DNA of 64,000 bases from Brachybacterium tyrofermentans (GCF_014897585.1 NZ_JABUXW010000007.1:111643-175642), one strand, 5' to 3'. Shown: positions 37,961-46,926, counted from the first letter of the stretch. The notes: generated by a model not told the origin, from the letters alone. Made by a program: numbers and translations.

Positions 37961-39325
37961 ATGAGCATGACAACACCCCAGGTCATCAACCCCAACGGCG
38001 CCTGGTGCTGGTTCCAGGACGAGCGCGCCCTCGTCGATCCCGAGACCGGGCTGCTCGTCGTCGGCTCCATCGCCTCCGGGGGCGGGACCGACGGCGCGGA
38101 GCGCACGGGTGATCTCGACCTCACCGTCGTCGATCTCGCCACCGGCGCCGCGCAGGTTCTCACCCTCCATCCCGGGTTCGAGGCCGATGACCATGACGTG
38201 CCCGCGCTGTGGCGTCGGCCGGACGGGCGCTGGCTCGCGGTCTACGCCCGGCACAAGACCGACGACCTCACCCACTGGCGGATCAGCGAGCCCGGCGACC
38301 CGACCCGCTGGGGCGAGGAGCGCAGCTACGACTGGTCCGAGCACACCGGCGGCCGCGGCGTCACCTACTCCAACCTCCACGAGATCGACGGGCGGCTGTA
38401 CTGCGCCGCCCGCGCCGTGAACGATGATCCCTGCGCTCTCGTCTCGGACGATCACGGCGACACCTGGGCGTACGCGGGCCGGGTGTTCGGCAGGCCCAAG
38501 ATCGGGTACGTCAACGGGTACTCCCGCTACGCCGACGGCGACGACGGCCTGCATGTGCTGGTCACCGACCACCATCCGCGCGACTACGACAACTCGATCT
38601 ACCACGGCACGATCTCCGCGGGCCGCCTGCACGACAGCGCCGGCCGAGCCCTGGCGTCCGAGCTGTTCGCCGAGCCCGCCCCGGACCAGGCTCAGCTGAC
38701 CACGGTCCTCGCCGCGGGCGCTGTGCTCGACGGCGACACGGGGCTCGACGGCGGTGCGGGGCTCGACAGCGGCACGGGGCTCGGCGGCGCGCGGCTCAGC
38801 CACGCGTGGACCACCGACATCCGCGAGGCCGGCGGTCAGCTCGCTGCGGTGATGACAGCCCGCGCCGACCACGTCGCCGAACCGGACGGCTCCGACCTGG
38901 GCCGGAACGTGCCCGTCCCCGACCTGCGCCTGGTCTACGGCCGCCTCGGGGCCGACGGGGAGTGGACGCTCTCGCCGCTCGCACAGGCCGGGCCTGGTCT
39001 GCTGCCCCATGAGCAGGACTACTCGGGCCTCGCCGCGATCGACCCGTACGACGTGGACACCGTGCACATCTCCACGCCGATCGATCCGCGCGACGGGACC
39101 CGCCATGCCCACCATGAGATCTACCGTGGACACACCGCCGACGAGGGACGACGCTGGGAATGGACGGCGATCACCGAGGCCGCAGAGAACCCAGGGTTCG
39201 ACAACCTTCGCCCGATCGTCGCGCCGGGCGACCCGACCACCACCCATCTGCTCTGGTTCCGCGGCGAGATGCGCTCCTCGCAGGACTACGACTGCGAGAT
39301 CGTGCTGCACAGTAGCCCGCGCTGA
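37961..39325 (+). CDS. BNR_4-type beta-propeller protein, candidate rhamnose-glucuronate lyase/rhamnosidase
   Basis: 454 residues without signal peptide. The start NPNGAWCWFQDERALVDPETG and later HDVPALWRRPDGRWLAVYARH, RGVTYSNLHEIDGRLYC, GYVNGYSRYADGDDGLHVLVTDHHP and HHEIYRGHTADEGRRWEW fit the BNR_4 propeller family. That superfamily includes polysaccharide lyases (PL24, PL25, PL27) and the GH145 rhamnosidases acting on rhamnose-glucuronic acid caps of gum arabic. A Gly/Asp/Leu-rich repeat (TGLDGGAGLDSGTGLGG) near residue 260 is a low-complexity insertion. Placement 61 bp after the mutarotase gene supports a rhamnose-releasing role; exact activity is inference. Confidence 0.75.
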   Translation: MSMTTPQVINPNGAWCWFQDERALVDPETGLLVVGSIASGGGTDGAERTGDLDLTVVDLATGAAQVLTLHPGFEADDHDVPALWRRPDGRWLAVYARHKTDDLTHWRISEPGDPTRWGEERSYDWSEHTGGRGVTYSNLHEIDGRLYCAARAVNDDPCALVSDDHGDTWAYAGRVFGRPKIGYVNGYSRYADGDDGLHVLVTDHHPRDYDNSIYHGTISAGRLHDSAGRALASELFAEPAPDQAQLTTVLAAGAVLDGDTGLDGGAGLDSGTGLGGARLSHAWTTDIREAGGQLAAVMTARADHVAEPDGSDLGRNVPVPDLRLVYGRLGADGEWTLSPLAQAGPGLLPHEQDYSGLAAIDPYDVDTVHISTPIDPRDGTRHAHHEIYRGHTADEGRRWEWTAITEAAENPGFDNLRPIVAPGDPTTTHLLWFRGEMRSSQDYDCEIVLHSSPR

Positions 39326-39380
39326 CGCCGTCCCGGCCCGTCTCGACGCCCCCGTCGTCCTCTCGAAAGGCCCTCACCCC

Positions 39381-40430
39381 ATGACCGAGCCGACCACCCC
39401 GGACCTCCGCCCCGCACCCAGCGACCAGAGCCCCGGCGTCGCAGCCCCGACCGGGCTGCTCGAGATGGAACGACGCCTGAGCCTCCTCGGCGACGTCGCC
39501 ACCTGGGAGGATGTCGACCCTGAGGCCCACCGCGTCTGGGATGCCCCCTACGGCCCGCCCGAGGAATGGGGGCTGCTGATCGAGAGCCATGAGATTCCCG
39601 GCCCCCACGGCCCCGTCCCCGTGCGCGTCTACACCCCGCAGGCCGCGGCCGACGGGCCTCGCCCGTGCCTGGTGTGGCTGCACGGCGGCGGCTTCATGCA
39701 CGGAGACCTTGACATGCCCGAGGGCGACCACGTGTCCCGCGGGGTCGCCGGACGCGCGGACGCCGTCGTGGTCTCCGTCGACTACCGGCTGTGCGACGAG
39801 ATCGACGGCTCCCCGGGCCGGCCGTTCCCGGGCGGTCCCGAGCACGTGACCGCGCCGATCCCGCTGGACGACGTCTGCGCCGCTGTGGCCTGGACCCGCG
39901 ACAGCGCGGGCGCCCTCGGCATCGACCCCGCGCGGGTCGCGATCGGCGGAGCCAGCGCCGGCGGGGACCTCGCCGCGGCGGCGTCCCTGCGCCTGGCCGA
40001 TGAGGGGACGCTGCTCGCCGCGTCCCTGCTCATGTACCCCGTCACCCACCCGCTGCGGCCCGAACCCGACGCCGAGGAGTCCGCGGCGCTCGCCCTGACC
40101 CCGCCGATGCTGCGCTTCCCCCGCGAGACGATGCAGGCCATGTCCGGCAACTACATCGGTCGTCCGCTCGAGGAGGCGACCCCCTACGACTTCCCGGGCC
40201 TGGCCACCCGGGAGCAGCTGGCCGGGCTGCCTCGCACCTACATCGAGGCCGATGAGTACGACGACCTCCGGGTCGGCGGCCGCCGCTACGCCGAGCAGCT
40301 CCGGGTGGCCGGGGTCGACGTGGAGTTTGCGGTGCGCCGCGGCGTGTGCCACGGCCACCTGAACCGGGTGGGCCTGGCCGAGGCGCGCCAGTCGATGGAC
40401 CGGATGGGACAGCTCGTCCGCGAGCTGTGA
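39381..40430 (+). CDS. alpha/beta-hydrolase, hormone-sensitive-lipase-type esterase
   Basis: 349 residues. The HSL-family oxyanion motif HGGGFMHG and the nucleophile elbow GGASAGGDLAAA (Ser of GASAGG) are clear; DEYDDLR supplies the catalytic Asp and GVCHGHLN the His. Cytoplasmic, no signal peptide. In a rhamnose-oligosaccharide locus a carbohydrate O-acetyl esterase role is plausible, since plant pectic rhamnose and galacturonate are acetylated, but this is inference; it could be a general esterase. Confidence 0.85.
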   Translation: MTEPTTPDLRPAPSDQSPGVAAPTGLLEMERRLSLLGDVATWEDVDPEAHRVWDAPYGPPEEWGLLIESHEIPGPHGPVPVRVYTPQAAADGPRPCLVWLHGGGFMHGDLDMPEGDHVSRGVAGRADAVVVSVDYRLCDEIDGSPGRPFPGGPEHVTAPIPLDDVCAAVAWTRDSAGALGIDPARVAIGGASAGGDLAAAASLRLADEGTLLAASLLMYPVTHPLRPEPDAEESAALALTPPMLRFPRETMQAMSGNYIGRPLEEATPYDFPGLATREQLAGLPRTYIEADEYDDLRVGGRRYAEQLRVAGVDVEFAVRRGVCHGHLNRVGLAEARQSMDRMGQLVREL

Positions 40431-40480
40431 GCAGCACGTGGGCCGGAGCAGCGTGCACCGGCCCGGATCAAGGAGGATCC

Positions 40481-41269
40481 ATGCAGCACGGAATCATCAC
40501 CCCTGATCGGGACGCGGATGCCGCGCTCGCCGCCGGGGCCGACTATCTCGAGCCGACCGTCGTCGGGAACCTCCTGGTGCAGCACGAGGACGGCACCTGG
40601 CATGCGGATCCGGCGCTGCGGAGACGCGAGCCCGCGCCGTCGTTCGCGGTGCTCTGCCCGGCCGACCACCACCTCTCCGATCCGGCGTTCCCGCTCGAGC
40701 AGACCCACGCCTACCTGCGGGTCGCCTTCGCGGCGATCGCGGAGGCCGCGGCACCCGGCGCGTTCGTGGTGCTCGGCAGCGGCGCCGCACGGCGGATCCC
40801 GGAGGGCGTGTCCCGCGCCGACGCGCGCCGTCAGTTCGCACGATCGGTGTCGATCGCCCGGGAGATCGCCGCGGTCAACGACCTCGAGGTGATCCTCGAG
40901 CCCCTGCACCGCGGCGAGACCGATCAGATCAACTCCCTGGCCGAGGCGGTCGAGTTCCTCGACGAGTTCGGGATGGGAGACATCCGCGTCGTGGCGGACC
41001 TGTTCCACATCATGCTCGAGCACGAGTCCCTCGACGTGGTTCGCGAGCTGGCCGGGCGCGTGGCCCACGCCCACATCGCCGATTCCGGCCGCATCCCGCC
41101 CGGTCAGGGGGACTGGCCCCTCGCGGAGTTCCTGCGAGCGCTGCGCGACGGCGGCTACCGAGGCCGCGTCTCGATCGAGTGCACGTGGGCCGACCTCGCC
41201 ACCGAGGCCGGTCCGGCGCTCGCGGCCCTGCGTGCCGCGGATCCCGTCACCGCGAGCGTCCACGCCTGA
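40481..41269 (+). CDS. sugar phosphate isomerase/epimerase-like TIM-barrel protein
   Basis: 262 residues from ATG 40481 behind AAGGAGGATCC, a near-ideal ribosome-binding site. The xylose-isomerase-like barrel shows LEPTVVGNLL, VVLGSGAARR, VILEPLHRGETDQINS (Glu ligand), VVADLFHIMLEHES (Asp/His) and VSIECTW (Glu), the usual metal-binding set of the hydroxypyruvate-isomerase/epimerase group. Likely isomerises or epimerises a sugar or sugar acid from the locus. The stop codon sits in the first unit of a 26-bp tandem repeat. Confidence 0.85.
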   Translation: MQHGIITPDRDADAALAAGADYLEPTVVGNLLVQHEDGTWHADPALRRREPAPSFAVLCPADHHLSDPAFPLEQTHAYLRVAFAAIAEAAAPGAFVVLGSGAARRIPEGVSRADARRQFARSVSIAREIAAVNDLEVILEPLHRGETDQINSLAEAVEFLDEFGMGDIRVVADLFHIMLEHESLDVVRELAGRVAHAHIADSGRIPPGQGDWPLAEFLRALRDGGYRGRVSIECTWADLATEAGPALAALRAADPVTASVHA

Positions 41270-41415
41270 CCTGGGTCGTGGGCGGGGGCGCTTGGCCTGG
41301 GTCGCGGGTGGGCGCGCCTGGTCTGGGCCGCGTGCGGGCGCGCCAGGCCTGGGCCGCGGGTGTGCACGCCTGGTCTGGGCCGCGTGCGTCCACGCCTGGT
41401 CTGGGCCGCGCATCC
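41266..41415. repeat. 26-bp tandem repeat, nearly six copies, from a stop codon onward
   Basis: Units begin at 41266, 41292, 41318, 41344, 41370 and 41396, with consensus CTGGTCTGGGCCGCGTGCGT followed by CCACGC. The first unit contains the TGA of the TIM-barrel gene where later copies have TGG. It makes up the first half of the 386-bp gap before the DUF624 gene; the rest (41475-41655) has short GGTCA/GGGCC runs and no gene. Confidence 0.9.
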
Positions 41416-41423
41416 ACTGGCGC

Positions 41424-41474
41424 GTGGCGAGCAAGGAGGGGCCTATACGGGGTTCCCTGCTCGTATAGCGCCAC
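41424..41474. other. hairpin with alternative pairings downstream of the repeat
   Basis: GTGGCG (41424-41429) pairs with CGCCAC (41469-41474), and CTATACG (41443-41449) pairs with CGTATAG (41462-41468), giving a 13-bp stem with a one-sided bulge that contains AAGGAGG. A competing stem is CGAGCA (41428-41433) with TGCTCG (41458-41463). AT content is higher than in the surroundings. Confidence 0.5.
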
Positions 41475-41655
41475 CGGATACGAACCGACCGCCGCGCTGG
41501 GCCGGGGGACGGGTGATCTGGACAGGGGGGCGGCGGTCCGGGCCGTGCAGGCTGGGCGGGGCCACGCGCCTAGGGCGGGTCGGGCCAGGCGCCGATGGCA
41601 GGTCAGGTCAGGTCAGGCCGGGCCGGGCCGGGCGCCACGGGAGGATGAGCCGGGC

Positions 41656-42393
41656 TCAGCCCGGCCCCTCGACTGTCGGGTCGCCCCACACCCGGCCCAC
41701 CACCCAGGCCGGGACGCTGACGCCGCAGGCGATCGTCAGCGGGGCGAGCAGCCACAGCGGAGACAGCACGGCGACGAGGGCAGGCGCGACAAGCGCCGCG
41801 AGCGGTCGCCTCATCACGAGCGTCACGGCGCCCAGCACGATCGCGGCGCGTTCGGCGTGCTGGTCTCGCGAGGCGGCGGCGACGTAGGCGCTCAGCAGGG
41901 CGATCATCAGCCACATCACCGGCAGCATCAGGCCCACCGCGAACACGCGCATGGAAGCGTCCATCTGGGGCAGCACCAGGGCGTTCGTCCCGATCCCGCC
42001 GAGCACGAGGAGCAGCAGGATCGACATCGGGGCATCACGACGAAGCGTGCGGCGCACGTGGCCGAGCGTCGTCCTGAAGGCGGCGTCCTCGTACTGCGCG
42101 AGGTCGGAGGTGGTGCGGGTGGCGCCCGCCAGCGCCGGCACGATGCCCACCACCGAGAGGATCCCCAGCAGCGCCGCCCAGTTCGCCGCGAGGAACGCGG
42201 CCGGCTTGGTGAGGAGGCGGACCAGGCCGCGCGCCTCCAACGGGTCGCGTCGGCCGATGCCCATCTCGAAACGGGAGCGGCCGCGGGCGTGCTCCGGCGT
42301 CGTGGGCACGGGGACGCCGGGGCCTCGCAGGTCCGTCGGCAGCACCGACGGGCCTGCGGGGGCCGCGGGGGCCGCGGGAGCTCGCGTGGTCAC
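41656..42393 (-). CDS. DUF624 (YesL-like) membrane protein
   Basis: 245 residues from GTG 42393, which overlaps the stop of the upstream permease gene (GTGA). After a Pro/Ala-rich leader comes SRFEMGIGRRDPLEARGLVRLLTKPAAFLAANW-like DUF624 sequence (shown here only in part: FEMGIGRRDPLEARG) with about five membrane helices (AALLGILSVVGIVPAL, MSILLLLVLGGIGTNAL, MLPVMWLMIALLSAYVA). DUF624 proteins accompany CUT1 importers for plant oligosaccharides such as YesOPQ for rhamnogalacturonan. Last gene of the leftward importer operon. Confidence 0.88.
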   Translation of the reverse strand: MTTRAPAAPAAPAGPSVLPTDLRGPGVPVPTTPEHARGRSRFEMGIGRRDPLEARGLVRLLTKPAAFLAANWAALLGILSVVGIVPALAGATRTTSDLAQYEDAAFRTTLGHVRRTLRRDAPMSILLLLVLGGIGTNALVLPQMDASMRVFAVGLMLPVMWLMIALLSAYVAAASRDQHAERAAIVLGAVTLVMRRPLAALVAPALVAVLSPLWLLAPLTIACGVSVPAWVVGRVWGDPTVEGPG

Positions 42394-43328
42394 TTGATCC
42401 CCGAGGCCGCGAAGCCCTGCACGAAGTAGCGCTGGAAGATCAGGAACAGGATGATCATCGGGACCGCGGCCATCGTGGTGCCGGCCATCAGCAGGTGCCA
42501 GTCCGTCGCGGCCTCCTGACGGAAGGATGAGATCCCCACCTGGATCACCCGCAGGTTCTCCGAGGTCGTCACCAGCAGCGGCCACAGGAAGTTGTTCCAG
42601 CCCGCCTCGAAGCTGAGCAGGGCGACGGTCAGCAGCCCGGGCATGATCAGCGGGGTGATGATGCGGGTGTAGATCCCGAACTCGCTTACTCCGTCGAGAC
42701 GTGCGGCCTCGATCAGCTCGGAGGGGGTGGAGACATAGAACTGCCGGAACAGGAACACCATGAACGGGGAGATCGCCCCGGGCACGATGAGCGCCCACCA
42801 GGTGTCGATCCAGCCGGTGCCGCCGGCGCCGAAGATCGAGTTCCCGCCGAACAGCGGCATGTGGCGGACCATGAGGAACACCGGGATCACGGTCGCGTAG
42901 AACGGGATCATGATGCACGCGACCATCCATCCGAAGATGGCTGGCGCGAGCCGGAAGCGCATCTTCGCGAGCGCGTAGCCGCATGCGGATCCGAAGGCCA
43001 CGTTGAGCACGGCGGCCGCGGTCGCCAGGATGAGGCTGTTGCGGGCGTAGATCGCGAAGGGAGCGCGGGTCAGCGCCTCGGTGTAGTTCTCCAGCCGCAG
43101 GTCCTGAGGGATCAGCGGCATCGGGACCTTCGCCAGCTCTGTGGGGTCCCGGATCGAGGACAGGGCCATCCACAGGAACGGGGCGGCCATCAGGAGGGAC
43201 GCGACGATGAGGAACACCATGATCGCGGTGGTGGCGATCCGCTTCTGCCGCCGCAGGCTCGTCGTCCGCGGCGCGGCGGCCGAGGATCTCGGGGCGGGAA
43301 CGATCTCGGGACGGGTTTCAGTCGTCAT
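42390..43328 (-). CDS. sugar ABC transporter permease, MalG type
   Basis: 312 residues. After a Pro/Arg/Lys N-terminus come six helices; the EAA loop reads ELIEAARLDGVSEFGIYTRI and the end is FVQGFAASGIK. It overlaps the upstream MalF-type gene by 11 bp and the DUF624 gene by four. Intact, but its operon's binding-protein gene is interrupted by a stop codon, so the importer may be off or served by another binding protein. Confidence 0.92.
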   Translation of the reverse strand: MTTETRPEIVPAPRSSAAAPRTTSLRRQKRIATTAIMVFLIVASLLMAAPFLWMALSSIRDPTELAKVPMPLIPQDLRLENYTEALTRAPFAIYARNSLILATAAAVLNVAFGSACGYALAKMRFRLAPAIFGWMVACIMIPFYATVIPVFLMVRHMPLFGGNSIFGAGGTGWIDTWWALIVPGAISPFMVFLFRQFYVSTPSELIEAARLDGVSEFGIYTRIITPLIMPGLLTVALLSFEAGWNNFLWPLLVTTSENLRVIQVGISSFRQEAATDWHLLMAGTTMAAVPMIILFLIFQRYFVQGFAASGIK

Positions 43329-44232
43329 CGGAGCCTCCGACGATCCGGCGGGACAGGAAGGCCAGCACGATCAGGATCAGCAGCAGGATCACCGACTGGG
43401 CGTTGGCGAGGCCCACGCGGAACTCCTGGAACGCGGTCTGGTAGATGCGGTAGGTCACCACCGACGTGGAGTTGGCGGGACCACCCTCGGTGAGGATGTA
43501 GATCAGATCGAAGGTCTGGAAGTTCGCGATGAGCGACGTGATGAGGATGAAGAACGTCGCGGGGCGCAGCATCGGCACGGTCACGTGGGTGAACTTCTGC
43601 ACGAAGCTCGCACCGTCGAGATCGGCGGCCTCGTACAGCTGGCCGTCCACCCCCTGCAGTGCGGCCAGGTAGATGAGCATCTTCAGGCCGATTCCCTGCC
43701 AGATCGTCACCAGGATGACGGAGGCGAGGGCGAGGTCAGGGTTCGTGAGGAAGGGCAGCGGACCGATCCCCACCACGCCGAGCACGACGTTCATCAGGCC
43801 GTTCTCGGACGGGTTGTAGATCCACAGCCAGATCATCGCCACGGCGACGGTCGCGGTGATGTGCGGGAGGAACACCATCACGCGGAACAGGCCTCGACCG
43901 GGGATCGCGCGGTTGAGCAGGACCGCGAACACGAGGGCGAGGAACATCGAGATGGGGATGCCCACGGCCGCGATGATCACGTTGTGCAGGACCGACCGCC
44001 AGAAGAGGCCATCGGTGAAGATGATCGCGTAGTTCTCGAACCCGGAGAACTCCGGGGCATGGATGATGTCGTACGCGGTGAAGCTCAGCACGAAGGCGAC
44101 GATGATCGGCACGCCGATCCAGAGCAGCGTGTGCAGCGTCGCGGGGGCGGCGAGCAGCAGACCCCACCGGCGCTCCGCGGTGCGTACGGACCGTCGACGG
44201 ACGTCGGTGGTCGGGCTAGCGGCGGCGCTCAT
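43318..44232 (-). CDS. sugar ABC transporter permease, MalF type
   Basis: 304 residues from ATG 44232, which overlaps the stop of the binding-protein gene (ATGA). Six helices, EAA loop QLYEAADLDGASFVQKFTHV, then TGGPANST-like EGGPANSTSVVTYRIY typical of MalF-type CUT1 proteins. The reading frame is complete. Pairs with the MalG-type neighbour; an external ATPase is needed, as none is coded in the operon. Confidence 0.92.
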   Translation of the reverse strand: MSAAASPTTDVRRRSVRTAERRWGLLLAAPATLHTLLWIGVPIIVAFVLSFTAYDIIHAPEFSGFENYAIIFTDGLFWRSVLHNVIIAAVGIPISMFLALVFAVLLNRAIPGRGLFRVMVFLPHITATVAVAMIWLWIYNPSENGLMNVVLGVVGIGPLPFLTNPDLALASVILVTIWQGIGLKMLIYLAALQGVDGQLYEAADLDGASFVQKFTHVTVPMLRPATFFILITSLIANFQTFDLIYILTEGGPANSTSVVTYRIYQTAFQEFRVGLANAQSVILLLILIVLAFLSRRIVGGSDDD

Positions 44233-45536
44233 CGGAGCCTGCTGATCGCGTCGTCGCACAGCGACTTCATGTCCTCGAGCGTCTCGTCGACGCTCTTCTT
44301 CCGCGTCAGGCAGCCCTCGGTGATGCCGTCCAGATTCGTGCGGATCTGCATGTACGCGGCGGTTCCGCCTTCGGTGGCCCCGGCATACTCGAGGTTCTCG
44401 AGCGCGAACCGGGTCAGGAGGCTCGATTCGATCTCGTCATTCGCCGGGATGTCCGGTGTCGGGGGGACCTTGCCGATGGCGGCATTGGCGATGCCGAGGA
44501 ACTCCGGATCGAGCATGTGTTTCATGAAGGCTCCTGCGGCGTCCTTGTTCTGGGAGAGGCTGGAGATCGAGATGAACGTCCCGCCCTGGAACATGACCGG
44601 CTTCCCGCCGGCGCCGGGAGGCATGAGGAACACCCCGACGGCCCCCTCCTCGCAGAGCTCCGGGGTCATCTGCTGCCAGGTCGGCCAGTTGCCGGTGGCG
44701 ACCAGCGACATGGCCGCCTTCCTCTGCTGGAACGGGGAGGGCTGACCTTCGGGGGCCCGCAGGTCGTAGTCGATCGCCCCGGAGTCCATCTGATCGAGCA
44801 TCCACTGCAGGGCGAGCCGTCCCGGCTCCTCGTGGAGGGTCGCGGTCAGGCCGTCCTCGCTGAACATGGTGCCGCCGAAGGCGTAGAGCAGGAACACGAA
44901 GGCCTGCCGGGCGCCGCCCGCGCTGCCGGAGAGGTAGTCCAGGCCGACGACGCCGTCCCCCGTGAGCTCCTGGGCCACGTCGGCGAGCTCCTCCATCGTC
45001 GTGGGCGGCTCCGTGATGCCCTTCGCCTCGAACATCTCGGGGTGGTAGCCGAGGAATCTCAGGTCCAGGGCCTGCGGGAGCGAGTAGTACCGGCCCTCGA
45101 AGCGGGCGGGGGCGAGCACGCTCTCGTCGAACCCCAGGCTCTCGATGAAGTCGGCGGGGATCTCGGCGAAGATCCCTTTCTGCGCGAACGGCTGTGTCCA
45201 GCCCACGCCGGTCATGATGAGATCCGCGATGATTCCGCCGGCGATCCCGGTGGAGATCTTCTCGTTGAGCTTGTTCCAGTCCACCTGGTCGACCGAGACG
45301 GTGACTCCGGTGCGCTCGGTGAACGGCGCGATCACGTCCTCGTCGAGCACGGTCCTGTCGTCACCGACTTAGTCCGGGGTGAGCAGGCTGATCGTGCCGT
45401 CGAGAGCGGCGTCGTCGACCTCGAGGTCGACGGGGACGTCAGGATCGGCCGCTTCCCCGGAACCACAGGCGGCGGCGCCCAGTCCGACGGCGACGGCTCC
45501 TGATCCGGTGAGCAGCGAGCGGCGGGTGAACGACAT
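44229..45536 (-). pseudogene. sugar ABC substrate-binding lipoprotein gene with in-frame TAA
   Basis: From ATG 45536 (behind GAGGAGTCCG) the frame reads a lipoprotein signal MSFTRRSLLTG with lipobox AAAC, Cys24, and the mature start to residue 55 (GTISLLTPD), then a TAA at 45369-45371, then continues open in the same frame (VGDDRTVLDEDVIAPF) for 379 more codons to the normal stop that overlaps the permease start. The downstream part has NEKISTGIAGGIIADLIMTG and TFISISSLSQNKDAAGAFMKH as expected for a CUT1 binding protein. One base change would restore the gene. A product started at an internal GTG (45350) would lack export signal and anchor. Confidence 0.85.
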
Positions 45537-45759
45537 CGGACTCCTCTCGGCGGACCTCGGCGCAGCTGCGCTCGGGACCTCTCCTCGGGGCCGGGATCAG
45601 CGCATCGGTGCACCGTCCCGGAAGGCCGCGGCCGGCGTCCTCCTCATCCTCGAGGGTGGGATGCCGAGGGGAAAGGACAGCGCATACCCGCGACGGAGCG
45701 GCGAAATTGCCACCGGTTGCCGAGCGATCGGACGGTGGCGGCGCTCAGCTCGCGCTGTG

Positions 45760-46173
45760 ATGCCGGCCCTGATCCTCATGTCGCTGTGGCAGGCGGGAGG
45801 CGGCACGATCCTGCTGCTGGCCGGCATGAACGGCATCCCCAAGGAGCTCTACGAGGCCGCAGAGATCGACGGAGCCTCCGGGCGCCGCCAGTTCTGGTCG
45901 GTCACCTTCCCCCAGCTCACCCCGGTCATCTTCTTCAACCTGATCATGGGGATCATCGGCTCCTTCCAGGTCTTCGCGCAGGTCTTCATCCTCACCGGCG
46001 GCGGGCCCGACAACGCCAGCCAGATGGCGGTCCCGATGCTCTTCGATGAGGCGTTCCGCTTCTACCACATGGGCTACGGCTCGGCGATCGCGTGGATCCT
46101 CTTCGTCGTGATCATGGCCTTCACCGCACTTGCCTTCGCGACCTCCGGACGCTGGGTGGGCTGGTGCACGTGA
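45760..46173 (+). pseudogene. 3' fragment of a MalF-type sugar permease gene
   Basis: Only the C-terminal ~137 residues of a CUT1 permease are present: LMSLWQAGGGTILLLAGMNG, the EAA loop ELYEAAEIDGASGRRQFW, PVIFFNLIMGIIGSFQVF, TGGGPDNASQMAV and HMGYGSAIAWILFVVIM. Sequence before about 45757 has no permease homology, so the first half is lost. The last codons run into a DUF1206 gene at a sharp junction. It resembles but is not identical to the permease at 9981. The 223 bp to the left, up to the binding-protein pseudogene, hold no recognisable gene. Confidence 0.8.
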
Positions 46174-46886
46174 TGATCGGATGGATCGCCGTGCGGCTCG
46201 CGCTCGGGGACTCCGGGGGCAGCGCGGATCAGACCGGGGCGATGGCGATGATCGCGCAGGCACCCGGCGGGCGGATCCTGCTGTGGGCCGGCGGGCTGGT
46301 CATGGCGATCCTGGCGCTGTGGTTCCTGCTGCGCACCTGGTTCGCCGCCCGCCGCGGCCACGAGGTGAAGGCCGCCGTGGTGGACGCGCTGCGGTGGTCG
46401 GGCCCAGCAGCGGTCTACGCGGGCCTGTCGGGGATGGTTCTGCGTTTCGCCGCAGGCGGTGGGTCGTCCTCGAGCGCGCAGACGCAGTCCGCCACGGCGG
46501 GCCTGCTGGGCTCGGGCCCGGGGCGCGCGCTGGTGCTCCTCGCAGGCGCTGTCGTGATCGGCATCGGGATCGGTTTCGTGGTCGTCGGGGTCACCCGTCG
46601 CTTCCTCCGGCAGCTGGAGCGCAGCGGGGCCCGGAGCGTCGGAGCGGCGCTGCGGATCACCGGGATCGTCGGCTATATCGCAAAGGGATTCGCGCTGACG
46701 GCGGTCGGCGTGCTGCTGGGATGGGCCGCGATCTCCGCGGACCCGGAGAAGGCGACCGGGCTCGACGGGGCGCTGACGACCATGGCGGGGCTGCCTGCGG
46801 GCGTGGCGATGCTGTTGCTCATCGGGGTGGGGCTGATCCTCTTCGGCGTCCACAGCGCGCTGCGGTCCCGCTACCAGGCGATGTAG
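46164..46886 (+). pseudogene. 5'-truncated DUF1206 membrane protein gene
   Basis: The frame codes about 238 residues of a DUF1206 protein: GWIAVRLALGDSGGSADQTGA, GGRILLWAGGLVMAILALW, then the second and third two-helix repeats (AAVYAGLSGMVLRFA, SVGAALRITGIVGYIAKGFALTAVG). Full-length family members have a further ~30 residues with ARxGLVAxGVLY-like sequence ahead of GW; here that part is replaced by the permease fragment, with LGGLVHVMIGW read across the junction. Possible starts are GTG 46164, GTG 46170 or ATG 46173. Most of the protein could still be made, so it may be a shortened functional gene. Confidence 0.7.
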
Positions 46887-46926
46887 CGGGCAGGAGGCGT
46901 GGCCGGGTGCCCTGCGCGTCCTCGCC

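Noticed and set aside
37524..37964. Longer open frame covering the mutarotase region in another frame
   Set aside because: It is Arg-rich and lacks family motifs; the mutarotase frame starts at 37606.
41179..42429. 416-codon plus-strand open frame after the TIM-barrel gene
   Set aside because: It is made of the 26-bp tandem repeat and the antisense of the DUF624 gene.
45369..45371. Recoded stop (readthrough or selenocysteine) in the binding protein
   Set aside because: The codon is TAA, not TGA, and no supporting RNA structure or cysteine/selenocysteine position is expected there; a nonsense mutation or sequencing error is simpler.
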